From contig NC_092323.1 in NCBI RefSeq assembly GCF_036785885.1, positions 29,892,501 through 29,956,500 on the forward strand: DNA of 64,000 nt. The letters are read 5' to 3'. Below, piece by piece: positions 13,201-24,353 of the stretch. The position numbers and the translations under genes were made by a program. The DNA comes from Coffea arabica (Eukaryota; Streptophyta; Magnoliopsida; Gentianales; Rubiaceae). Under the pieces are notes generated by a model. The model was not told the DNA's origin and did no database searches. It saw only the letters and a list, made by a program, of their open reading frames with translations. Within the stretch, counting starts at the first letter, position 1. The number at the start of each line of letters is the position of its first letter.

Positions 13201-16200
13201 AAAAGTTCCTAGAATACAGTTTTCCATGATTCCAAATGGCAGGCATTCAAAATTTGCTCAAAGTTACTGTTTTAAACTTGCAAGACAGTTTTGAGGTTGG
13301 TTTTTCGCCAACTTTGGAAATTCGGTAAAATTCATACGTTGCAAACCAGCCTCCAAAATTTATAACTCATTTAGAGTTGCAAGTAAAGTTTAGGACAGAG
13401 CAAACAGATCAAGAATCGGAGTTTTGAGCACCGAGATACGGTCGCTCAAAATTGGAGGAAAAACGAAACTGTTAAGCTAGTTTCCAGATTTGAGTTCCAA
13501 ACTTTGGGACTTTATTTTGGTAGTAAAATGGACTCAAAATGGCACCAAATTTGGTATGAATATACTACCATATAAGGGCCACTCCCTTGCCAAATTTCAT
13601 AGAAAAATATGAACGGGAAGTCAGTTAACAAAACCGTTGAAATCGCAAGAAGTTCGAAGGCTAAGCTGCCTTTGAGCTTCCGTTTTGCCGTTTTCCAAAC
13701 ATTTGGCCAAGAAACGACTCAAACATGATTTATTCCAGTAAGTAATGTCTAAAATATGTCCAAGGTACATTTGATCGGTGATTTACACCAAGAAATTTCG
13801 GATAACAAGTCCCAAATCATTGCTAGTTCAAATCTGTCCAAATGTAAGGTATTCCTTCACCAGACCAGATTCGAGCTTTGATCATAAATCACTCAATTCA
13901 ACTCAGAATTGAGCGTGGTTGGTGGTATTGGAAAATAAACTCATAAGGATACCTTTTCTCAGAAGAAACCATTTTCAAAATCAGTCCATAACCAGCTCGT
14001 TCGTGAGCATTAAGTTGCAGCTCATGAGCTGCCTTCCAGGAAGCAACGAAACAGGACAGTGGATTTCAAATGAATGGTTTGGCTAGCTCAAGTAAAACCA
14101 GGACATGAATTTTATACCAACAGAAAGATAGGAATGTCTATTTTCCAGTGCCACAAACGGCACTCGATTCCGACATCGGAGCAACAAGTTATGGCCGAAA
14201 CAAGAAGACTGCCTGGGCAGTGACGGGATTCAAATTCCAGATTTTCAAGCTTTCGAATTTCCGACATTTGGGTGATCAAATCATGTTATTTTTCAATGAA
14301 ACTTTATACACAACCAATATAACATGTAAACAACATAAACAAACCATTAGAACCTTAAAATTTTGCACAAAAGTGGTCGAACAAACCAGGGGCAAAATGG
14401 TCACTTTTGGTCATTGCACCATCCATGAGTTTCTATCAACAACCCAACATTAATCCACCAATATAAGCACTAAACCAACATTATTTTCATCATCAATCAT
14501 CAAATCAGTCCTTCCATCAAAAGTGGGAGTTCATAGAGCCCACCAAACAAAAATTCATCGTAAACAAGACTACCCACATGCATGCAAGAGTTTATACGTT
14601 TAATTCTACTTCCATAAACCAAAATTCGAAGGTCGGATCGTTACCTACTTGTGTGATGAACAAAGACAGAATTTTTTGGTCCCCTCTTGGCCAAGAAAAA
14701 TCGTGAAAAGCTCCCCCTTTTTGCAGCTTAAAATGATCTCCAAGTGTTTAGCTAAGTGTGGTTAAATTTTGGTGTGATTTGGTGGAAGATTTGATGAAGA
14801 AATGAAGAAGAAATTGGAAGAGCTTTTTGGTTCTTTTTCTTTCTTGATGCACGGCTGCTATGGTGAGGAAAAGAGTGTGTTTTGCAGCTGAAAAGGCTTC
14901 TTGAGAGACTTAAGAATGAGTGGCTCAAAATGCTCCAAAAGTCAACTAGGACTAGTGCGCACACGTGCGCGTTTCGCACTCGATTCCTCTCGAGTTTATT
15001 TCACTAGTGTATTAAACCTCTAATGCACTTATATTCATACTATTATTATTCACTCTTAATGGTCTAAAAATCATGGTCTTAAGTCCTTCAATTAATCGCG
15101 CGCGTAAAAACGCGTACTTCCGATCTGTGCGCGATAAAGTCGAATTTTCAAGAATTTCTTATAACGATAGTACTAATAACTATCACTTGAGCACTTAAAC
15201 ATAAAATTACCTATTTTAGCACCATTGTGTAAGTCTCTAATTTTTCAAACTTATTGTACTCTCAATCGGTTAAAATTTCCAAACATTTTTTTTACTATTT
15301 TCACTAAACGAGCTTCCAAAAATTAAATTTTGAAACGAGTCACTTTAAAAATATAATTGAGTTATAGACCCATGTAATTAGGTCTAAAGAGTTTAGAAAA
15401 TAATATTCGGAGTAAATGGCCAAGTAAATAATTAAATAAGTTAGAAATAGGAAATTTAAATAAGTAAATTTTGCGAGTCCTCATATGAGTCGAGTGTTAA
15501 TTCCTCAATTCTCAAATTAACATTTCTTAATCTACTATTGATCATTCTTACTTCTCCAAAATTAATACACTCTCAATTCAAATGTAGCCTCGAAAAACGT
15601 GTATTCGTGTTCCGAACTAAACGAGTTTTTAAAAAAATAATTTTTCTAACAAAACGCTTTAAAAACATAAGAGAGGCGTTTTTTCATATAAATGGATTTT
15701 AAGTAGTCGAATTAAATAATAAGGAGAAAATGAGTGAATAACTATTTAAATAAACCAGTAATATATGACGAAAATAAGAAAATTTTCGGATCCTCACACT
15801 AAAAGTAATAAAACTAGTTTAAGCAAAGAAAAGAAATAACTAGTTGGCAAGGTTTTAAAAATCCCGACACCCGAATTTTTAACACTATCGTACTATACTC
15901 AAATTCTATAGCTTGATATTAAGATAAAATATTTCAATAAAGCTTGATAAAAAATACTCAAATTTAACAAGGCCAAAACGGCTTTCACGATTCCAACTCA
16001 TTTACACTTTGAATTCCAAGTCACCAATATAGAAAAATCACAAACCAAACATCGATTTCACTAGGGCTTCATCAATCATTAGCCCTAGGTCTCAATGAAT
16101 TCAATTCCAAACAAATTCAATAAAGGAAGTCCAAGGTATCACAACAAATCCAAATTGCAAACCATGGACCTTCCAAGTACAATTCAGCCAATTACTTGAA

Positions 16201-18616
16201 CAAATTTCCCAAAATTAAACCCTTGCAAAAATTACTCAAATGGCCAAGAGCTTCATCAATCATTAGCTCTTGGCATCAAACAAATATTTCTTGCAACCAG
16301 TCAACTAGAAATTTAACTCGAACATAGAAGATAAGTCACGGCTAGCTTACATACAACTAACTCTAGAATTTCAGATTTTTCCTTTCTTGTTTCGATAGTC
16401 AAGAAAAATTCCAGCAAATGTTAATTCTAGATATCCATTAACTCCATCTTTTACTTGCTAGAAACACTAAACATATGGCTTATAATCTGTCCAAGCCAAG
16501 CTGAAGTAATTAATACACAAATCCAGCAAATAAACTCACCAAGAGTCCCAACCAATTCGGCCAGCAACCTTGAACAATATCCAGCCATATAACAATTTAA
16601 ATATAGAACTTTGTCCATAATTTTCTTCAAGTTTTACTTCAACTCAACATGCAAAAGGGGATTAGTAAGCTACAACCTAGTCTTAAACGTCCAATACAAA
16701 AATCTTAGCTAAATTCAAAGGAAAACTAGTCAAGTGCTCAACTCTTTTCTCTCGGCCATGCTGGAAAATATTTTTCTTCAATAATTGCTTCAGTTCATGT
16801 TTGAAACTTTCATGCATGTCCAATCTAAGTTAATATACCATATATATTACCATTTAACAAAAGAATTCAAGACCAAAATTCATAAAAATAGTTGGAAACT
16901 TCACTATTTCCTTCATACGGCCAACCTGGAAAAAAAATTCCAGCAACTCTCCTCTCACTGTCTCACCCAAACTTTCAACTTTCCCCTTAATCTCTTCAAC
17001 TAAAATTCACTTAACCCATAGAGCTAACAAATTACATGCATTACCATACATAAACTTCCATTTTACTGGAATCACAAGCTGCAAGACAAACATGTAATCT
17101 CTCGGTTCCTTATCCTAGGTCCAGCTTCCATATTTTTTTCTTATCAAAATTCCCTTTAGCCAAATATTATTACTCATGGCTAAAAACCAACATGCAGCCC
17201 AAAACAGCTACATGCATAACCAAATAAACAGCTATCTAACAAATTTGATCAAAAATCAGGTTCGGATGCCATAAAAAAAAAACCACCATCTAACCAAAAA
17301 GTCATCCAAATTCTCTCGGTTGACATGCATGCAACCAGATCTTGTTTTTTTTTTTTTTGTATTCCTTAAATTTTCTTGCTTTCTCACAGCTAATTAACTT
17401 CATGCAAGGCATAGTCATCCAGTTTTTTAGTTAGCTAAATACACAATTAAACTCAGATTACCACCAATTGGCCAATTAAAACTGTAATATCCAGCCCAAG
17501 CTCTCGGCAAACCCAAATTCATTCAAAACCAGATTTCTTGTACTTAATTCTTCATCCAACCGCACAACTCTCACATGCATGCCCCTAAACAGCTTCATCA
17601 ACCAATAAACAACTAGTCTAAGTCCAGAACTTACCTCAGTTTGAAGCTCAACACACACGACTTAGCAGCTGCAATATTTCTCTCCTCTCGGCTTTGCTCA
17701 CGCACGCGAGGATGGTTGGTCTGAGTTCAGTGGTTGCAGCTGTGGTGGTTGTGATTGAATTGATCACGGCAGGTTGAGGGTGAAGAATGAAATGGCAGCT
17801 CTCGGTGGTGATGATCAGCAGCTCACACGACTCCCACTTGCTCTCTCTCTCTCACTCCAGAACGGAAAGGTTGCAGCACTCCCGCGGCTTCCTTTCTTTT
17901 CTTTCCTCTCGACTTGCAGAGTACGGAATGCAACTCCCTCTCTCGCACTTCGTCGATGATAACAAGGCAAAGGAAATGTTGTTGTGAGTTGAGGTGGTGG
18001 AAGGGAAATGAGTTGCGGATGAGAAATGTGGAGTGTTTGAGAGGATAAAAGGAAATGCAGTCCGACAGAGAATAGAAATGTTCTGATTTGAAGAGTGGCC
18101 AATGGAGCTCGGATGGTTGCATGGTAATTTTTCCGAAATTTTGGAGGGCCAATTTGGTCTTTTCACATTTCATCCAAATTTCCACTCAAGTCCTCAATCC
18201 TACTCTAATTCCAAAATTTACCCCGAATGTAATTTGAATGCCTACTAGTATACTCGTCTCGCAAAAATTAAACTATCGAGATTCAACGTCCTAAATATAA
18301 TTATAAGGTTTTTTTTTGACCTAAGTCATTTCCGTCTTAATTCTAGGATTCCGTTAACACCTAACGTTATTAACACTTAAAATTAACTATTGAAATTCAA
18401 GGAATTAATATTAAAGCAATAAAATACTCTACATCATGAAATATTAATTTAACTTAGCAAGATTCAAGTAACTTAATATTTGTACAATTAACTTATTTAT
18501 ATATAAAAATTATGGTCACATACTTATTTAAAAACCAACAATAGTAACGATTATTAAGAGTCTAAAATGCAAATGCAATATGTATATATTATTAATTTTT
18601 TTTTCAAGGTTCTCAC
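10212..18616 (-). repeat. 3' LTR of the chromovirus (left copy), split by a solo LTR at 11655-15798
   Basis: Matches the right LTR over its whole length apart from the nested insert. It has two copies of a 46-bp unit (10968-11058; ACTGGTCGAGG to CCAACACTTATAG), whereas the right LTR has three. Long matching ORFs in the two LTRs (for example near 17.8 and 27.9 kb) reflect LTR identity, not coding. Confidence 0.93.
11655..15798 (-). mobile_element. Solo LTR (4.1 kb) nested in the chromovirus 3' LTR
   Basis: Starts TATGACGCCCCCACTTCTCC and ends GGATCCTCACA, flanked by the perfect 5-bp duplication CTAAA (11650-11654 and 15799-15803). The intact counterpart in the right LTR at about 25835-25842 shows the empty site. 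No internal domain, so it is a solo LTR or LTR-only element. It carries the family motif GATAAAGTACACACTCG at 12688-12704. Related to the element at 37186-41375. Confidence 0.9.
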
Positions 18617-18632
18617 ATCCTCCCCCCCTTAA
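18617..18632 (-). other. Polypurine tract of the chromovirus
   Basis: On the minus strand the sequence AAGGGGGGAGGA directly precedes TGTGAGAACC, the start of the 3' LTR. This is the usual position of the primer for plus-strand DNA synthesis. Confidence 0.8.
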
Positions 18633-18662
18633 AATGAATTTTATCCTCAAAATTCTCACCTT

Positions 18663-21600
18663 CTAATAAAATAACTCGGGGTACTTTTTCTGCATAACCT
18701 CTTCCAGTTCCCAAGTTGCTTCCTCTATTCCATGATTTTTTCATAGAATCTTCACCAAAGGAATTTTCTTATTTCGCAATTTCTTCACTTCTCTTTCCAA
18801 AACCTTAACTGGTCCTTCCTCATAAGTTAATGACTCATCCACTTCAATACCTTCTAATTGCAACACGTGGCTTGGATCGGGGTGATGTTTCTTGAGCATA
18901 GAAACATGAAATACATTGTGAATCTTGGCCATGCTCGAAGGCAATTGCAGTTGATACGCCACTTTTCCGATTCGTTTCAAAATTTCAAAGGGTCCAATAT
19001 ACCTCGGCTTTAGCTTTTTACCCTTTTTGGACACTACTCCACCCTTCACGGGTTTAACTCTTAGAAAAACTTTGTCTCCTACTTCAAATTTCAGATCTTT
19101 CCTCCTTGTGTCGGCGTAGCTCTTTTGTCGACTCTGGGCAGTTTGAAGCCTTTCTCTAATTACTTTCACTTTCTCATGAGCTTCCTCCATCCAAGGTATA
19201 ACCGTTGGATCCAAAATTCTCTTCTCTCCTACTTCATTCCAATGAATCGGAGATCGACACCTTCTCCCATACAATGCCTCATAAGATGCCATTTGAATTG
19301 ACGCATGATAGCTATTATTCTAGGCAAATTCTACTAAGGCCATATACTGGCTCCATTTACCTCCAAAATCCAATATACACGACCTCAGCATATCCTCCAA
19401 AGTCTGAATTGTTCTTTCCGACTGCCCGTCGGTTTGGGGATGGTATGCAGTACTAAATTTCAACTTGGTCCCCAATGACTCTTGAAATTTCTGCCAGAAA
19501 CGCGAGACAAACCTTGGATCTCGATCAGACACAATACTTATAGGGATACCATGCAATCTCATGATCTCTTCTGTGCACAACTTGGCCAATTTCTCTAAAG
19601 AAAAACTCATGCTTACAGGTAGAAAATGTGCGGACTTGGTAAGCCTGTCAACTATTACCCAGACCGCATCAAATCCTTTTTGATTTTGAGGCAACCCCGT
19701 TACAAAATCCATGGTTATATGGTCCCACTTCCATTCAGGGATTTCTAGTGGCTGCAATAAACCAGAAGGTTTCTGATGTTCAGCTTTTACTTGCTGGCAT
19801 ATCAGACATTTTTGTACAAACTTTGCCACGTCCTTTTTCAAACCGTCCCACCAGTATGATTCCTTCACATCATGATACATTTTGTTCACTCCTGGGTGTA
19901 TGGTATACCTCGATCGATGTGACTTTTCTAAAATTTCTTTCCTTAATTCTTCATCAACTGGAACCACAATTCGATCTTGAAACCTTAATTCTCCTTCAGA
20001 CCCTAGTTTAAAATCTAGGTTTTCTCCGTTTTGCACTTTTTTCAACCTTTTCTGGATCGTGGGGTCCATTTTCTGTGCCTCTTTAATACGCTCCATCAAC
20101 GGTGATTTCAACGACAAGTTTCCAAATAAAATCTTCAATCTCTTCAAACGAGGGTTCCAACTACTAACCTCCTCTAGCATATCCCATTGTTTTACCATTA
20201 ACCCCGCTACTTGAGCCTTTCTACTTAAAGCGTCTGCTACCACGTTGGCTTTTCCTGGGTGGTAGTTTATTGAACAATCATAATCCTCCAAAAATTCTAC
20301 CCATCGCCTTTGTCTCAAATTCAATTCCTTTTGGGAAAACAAGTACTTGAGGCTCTTGTGGTCCTTATAAACCTCAAAGGTCACACCGTACAAGTAATGT
20401 CTCCATTTCTTTAAGGCAAAGATCACTGCGGCCAATTATAGGTCATGTGTTGGGTAATTTTGCTCGTGAGACTTCAATTTTCTAGAGGCGTAGGCAACTA
20501 CCTTACCCTTTTGCATTAGTACGCATCCTAGACCTTTCCTAGAGGCATCAGAGTATACGACATAACTTTCTGCTCCGTCAGGCAAAGCCAACACAGGAGC
20601 TGATGTTAAGCGCCTTTTTAACTCTTGAAAGCTTGACTCGTACTTTGGGGTCCAGATAAACTTGTTACCTTTCTTGGTCAGTTCGGTCATAGGTCCAGCA
20701 ATCTTCAAGAAATCCTTGATAAACCTCCTATAGTAACCTGCTAAACCCAAGAAACTTCTAACCTCTGTTGGAGTTTCTGGCTGTTTCCACATTGTGACTG
20801 CCTCAACTTTTGCCGGATCTACGACAATTCCATCTTTAGAAACCTTATGTCCTAGAAAAGATATCTCTTCCAGCCAAAACTCGCACTTACTGAATTTGGC
20901 ATACAACTTATGCTCTCTTAATATCTGCAAAAATATCTCCAAGTGCTTAACATGTTCCTCTCGAGTCTTAGAGTATATCAAAATATCATCGATGAAAACC
21001 ACTACGAACTGATCCAGATACTTCTTAAAAACTCGCTGCATCAAATCCATGAAAGCAGCTGGTGCATTAGTTAATCCAAATGGCATGACTGCAAACTCAA
21101 AATGTCCATATCTTGTATTAAAAGCAGTCTTGGGTATGTCTTCCTTCTTAATTTTCAATTGGTAATACCCTTGCCTCAAGTCTAGCTTAGAGAAAACTAC
21201 AGATCCTTGCAGCTGATCAAATAAACTATCGATCAAAGGTAGAGGGTATTTGTTCTTAATTATAACCTCGTTTAACCCTCGGTAATCGATATATAACCTC
21301 AAGCTTCCGTCCTTTTTCTTGACAAATAGAACAGGTGCGCCCCATGGTGAGTCACTTTCTCTAACGAAACCTTTCTCCAGTAGGTCCTGCAGTTGAATTT
21401 TCAACTCTTTTAGCTCTGCAGGAGCCATTCGGTACGGAGTCTTAGAAATCGGAGCCGTTCCCGGCACCAAGTCAATCTTGAACTCCACTTCTCTCTCCGG
21501 CGGTAATGTTTTTAGTTCTTCGGGAAAAACATCTGAAAATTCCAGTACCACTGGTATATCTTCTAACTTCACTTGGTCACTGGGAGCGTTAATCAGAAAA

Positions 21601-22280
21601 GCTAAGAAACCTTGCGCTCCTTTATACAACATTTTTCTTGCCCGAATTCCCGAAATCATGGCAGTTGATGCTAACCTACCTTTCACATCCAATTTCAGGG
21701 TTGCTTCCCCAGGAATCCAAAATTCTACCACTTTTGCTCTACAATCAAGCTTAGCATGGTAACGAGCTAGGAAATCCATTCCTATGATAACATCATACCC
21801 TTTTATGTCCAAACTGACTAGGTCTACTAGTATCTTACGCTCTCCAACCCAGAATTCGCAGTTCTTATAGGCCCGGCTAGTGATTATACTCTTATTACCC
21901 ATAGGTGTCCTAACTTCAAGATCGAAGGGTAATTTAACAGGTTGCACATCAATTCCGGACATAAAAGTTGGATTCACAAATGAATAAGTTGCACCTGGAT
22001 CAATTAGTACTCTAGCTAATCGATGAAAAATTGGAAGAGTACCTTCCACAACTTCCGAGGAATCAGGTACAGGTTGGTCATCTATAACGTACACCCTGGC
22101 AGGAACTTTCGGCCTATTTCCTCCAGAATTGGCTGATCTAGCATTCAGGGTACCACCATCTTGCATTTTTGGGCAACCGGAAATATGGTGCTCACTGCTT
22201 CCGCACCTCAAGCACTTTCCTTGTTTCTTCCAGCAACCGTCCTCAATATGGCCAATTCTCTTGCAATACGCGCAAGTCAC
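18663..22280 (-). pseudogene. pol: Chromovirus pol (protease, RT, RNase H, integrase, chromodomain-like tail) with three stops
   Basis: The first open segment (22280-20436, 614 residues) begins with two zinc knuckles of the CX2CX4HX4C type ([14 protein letters not shown] and [14 protein letters not shown]), which belong to the end of gag. It continues with protease [11 protein letters not shown] at about 91-101 (the usual Asp-Ser-Gly is Asp-Pro-Gly here), reverse transcriptase with FIDD at 429-432, and RNase H with YSDAS near 575. A TAA at 20436-20438 interrupts RNase H. The second segment (to 19320) has the integrase His-His-Cys-Cys zinc finger (CLICQQVK) and the DDE residues in TMDFVTG, SDRDPRF and GQSERT, and ends in a TAG. 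The third (19292-18741) has GPFEILKRIG and a chromodomain-like C-terminus broken by TGA at 18741-18743; the frame then runs to TAG at 18663. Inactive as it stands. Confidence 0.93.
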
Positions 22281-23254
22281 CTGGGAAATTATCGCATGAC
22301 CTCCTTGCGAGGCGTTCCTAGGTTGACCCCTTCCAGTTGGTCCCCTTCTAGCTCCATCATCTCTTCCCCCTGCACTTCTGCCCCAGTTCCTCTTGCTAGA
22401 GCGCCTCGTGGTGCTCCAAGGCTATTCACTCCACTCGTTCCTCGACCCACTTTGGCTGGTGGAGCACTTCCATAAGTCGGCTCCCGACTGCTACTAGGGG
22501 CAAATCTTTTCTTAGCCTGAAAAGATTTTACTTGGGCTCTGGCTACTTCAACCCTTTGGGCTCTCTCGACAGCGTCGGCAAATGTGTCCAATCGAACGAC
22601 AGCTAAACCTTCCTGAATTTCCAAATTTAGTCCCTGCACAAATCTCCTTACATGCCCTCGTTCCGTGGCTACCAATTCAGGAGCAAAACGGGACAATTTC
22701 GTGAATTGGACCTCATATTCGGCGACACTCATCGCCCCTTGCCTACATTTGATGAAGTCGTCATCTCTTTTCTCCTGGATGAGAGGTGGAAGAAACTTGG
22801 CGTTGAACTCCCTTGTGAAGTTCGCCCAGGTCTTGGGAGTATGATTCCTATCCCAATTAACCCTAACCAGATTCCATCAGGAGCGAGCAGCTCCTTCAAA
22901 CTGGAATGCGGCGAAAGTCACTTGTCTTTCTTCCGCATAGTTTAAGGCTGCGAAAATGTCGGAGATTCTCTCCCACCAGCCTTCGGCTACCTCCGGTTCA
23001 GGTCCTCCATAGAACTTGGGAGGTCCAAACTTCAAAAATCTCTCCAGTGCCCGATCCTCAGTATCGGCTGGACCTCCTTGGTGACGCACTTGTCCAGAGG
23101 CTTGGTGCTCAGTCAAGCGTTCTAGGACATTAGTGATTCGATTAATTGCGGTGGCCACTTGGTCTTGATTGACCTCAGGTTCCCTATCACCACCCTCCTC
23201 GGGATGTTGTCTAGTTGGTCTCCCACGTCCCCTACCTATCACTTGTCGATCCAT
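22281..23254 (-). pseudogene. gag: Chromovirus gag, degenerate
   Basis: Capsid/nucleocapsid precursor of the retrotransposon. It begins MDRQVIGRGRGRPTRQ at 23254. The retrotransposon gag core is visible in EDRALERFLKFGPPKFYGG and in MSVAEYEVQFTKLSRFAPE (from 22732). A TGA at 22874-22876 stands where the surrounding frame implies Trp. A frameshift near 22375 separates the Gly/Arg-rich hinge from the zinc knuckles that follow in the frame of pol. Not functional as read. Confidence 0.85.
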
Positions 23255-23594
23255 GACCTAGTTATGCCTATTATTGAGAAATAAGGCAATTAGGCGAGAA
23301 TATTATTTGTTATTGGTTTTCTCTTTTTAAATAAAATCAACATCAAAATTGAGAAGAAGAAGAATAAAATGCTTAATATATATTCCACGTGAGAGTCATA
23401 CGATAACGGGTTGGGACACTTTCCAAAAGTAAGGCACATGAGTTTAACAAAAATACATACAAATAATCCCTTAAACAAAAAATTAGGGATGTGGTGCCTC
23501 AAAAGTAAGTCATCCAACTAGACAAAATTTGATGACCTAACAAATGTCCCCCTTTCTATCCCTACATATCCCGTACTATCAAGTTAGACCTAAC

Positions 23595-24206
23595 CTAACC
23601 CTCAGCAGGGCTTCCAGGAGCAACGTCCTCCTCCGGATCCTCTTCCGGGTCCTCCTCCGGATCCTCCTCCGGGTCCTCCTCGCCACTCGCATGAGCATTA
23701 CCCTGAAGAATACTCGTGGCCTCATCCATCATCATAGTGGCGTCAGCCCTAATACCAACACTCCTATCTCGTATCCCCTCAGCTAATCGAGTCGCCCGAG
23801 ACCTCTGTCGCTCAATCTCCACACGAGCAGCCTTCAACCTAGCATGCTCAGCCGCTAGCCACATCTCTAAGTCGGCTATACGGTCGAACTGGGTGTCAAC
23901 CATGATGCTCAACTCCTTAGTATCCTGGGTCAAGGTATGATTAGCGTCCCACAGCTGGCGGTGCTCATCGTCCCACAGCTGGCGGCGCTCATCTTCCAAA
24001 GATAGCACTAACTCATTAGGGTAAGCGTATGTAGCTCTACACTGGCATCGAGGATACCTATCAGCTGGTGTATACCTCACACGAGCTCCTCCGCCTCGTG
24101 GCCTATATGAGATAGATCTAAGCGGCTCTACGTGTCCATTAGTCACTCTATCACCATTAGCATGTCCATTTCCGTTTTTCATACCTGCCAAAGAATCAAA
24201 ACCCAA
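23595..24206 (-). CDS. Extra intact ORF (203 aa) between primer-binding site and gag
   Basis: An uninterrupted minus-strand ORF of 203 codons, about 130 bases after the primer-binding site and 340 bases before gag, in the same direction as gag-pol. Two candidate starts: Met1 (24206) and Met9, in MGFDSLAGMKNGNGH. The N-terminal part is basic and Arg-rich (SYRPRGGGARVRY). Residues about 70-150 are rich in Glu, Arg, Leu and Ala with heptad-like spacing, suggesting a coiled coil. The C-terminus is acidic, with five tandem EEDP-type units encoded by a 15-bp repeat (about 23625-23685), ending in VAPGSPAEG. I do not recognise the family. Gag and pol beside it have several stops, while this frame has none. 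Extra ORFs before gag are known in some plant Ty3/gypsy lineages (Tat/Ogre), but I see no clear relation. Confidence 0.6.
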   Translation of the reverse strand: MGFDSLAGMKNGNGHANGDRVTNGHVEPLRSISYRPRGGGARVRYTPADRYPRCQCRATYAYPNELVLSLEDERRQLWDDEHRQLWDANHTLTQDTKELSIMVDTQFDRIADLEMWLAAEHARLKAARVEIERQRSRATRLAEGIRDRSVGIRADATMMMDEATSILQGNAHASGEEDPEEDPEEDPEEDPEEDVAPGSPAEG

Positions 24207-24338
24207 AGGTTAAAACTTAAATAGCTAACTGGTTCAGATATCACTTAAGACATATCTAATGGCTTTATTTCTTACTTCTAGAAAGGATTAGGGTTTCTAA
24301 CATATCTAATATGTCTTTCATATAACTTTTCTAACCTA

Positions 24339-24351
24339 GGCTCTGATACCA
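24339..24351 (-). other. Primer-binding site for initiator tRNA-Met
   Basis: The minus strand reads TGGTATCAGAGCC two bases after the end of the 5' LTR (ends ACCACA). This is the standard plant retrotransposon site complementary to the 3' end of initiator methionine tRNA, and it fixes the element's direction. Confidence 0.95.
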
Positions 24352-24353
24352 CC

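Noticed and set aside
17774..18185. Overlapping ORFs on both strands, repeated at 27821-28232
   Set aside because: The two places are the same position in the two LTRs of one retrotransposon; conservation is due to LTR identity, and no protein family is recognisable.
23716..23940. Plus-strand ORF opposite the extra retrotransposon ORF
   Set aside because: Antisense shadow of the 203-codon frame; shorter and with no recognisable composition.
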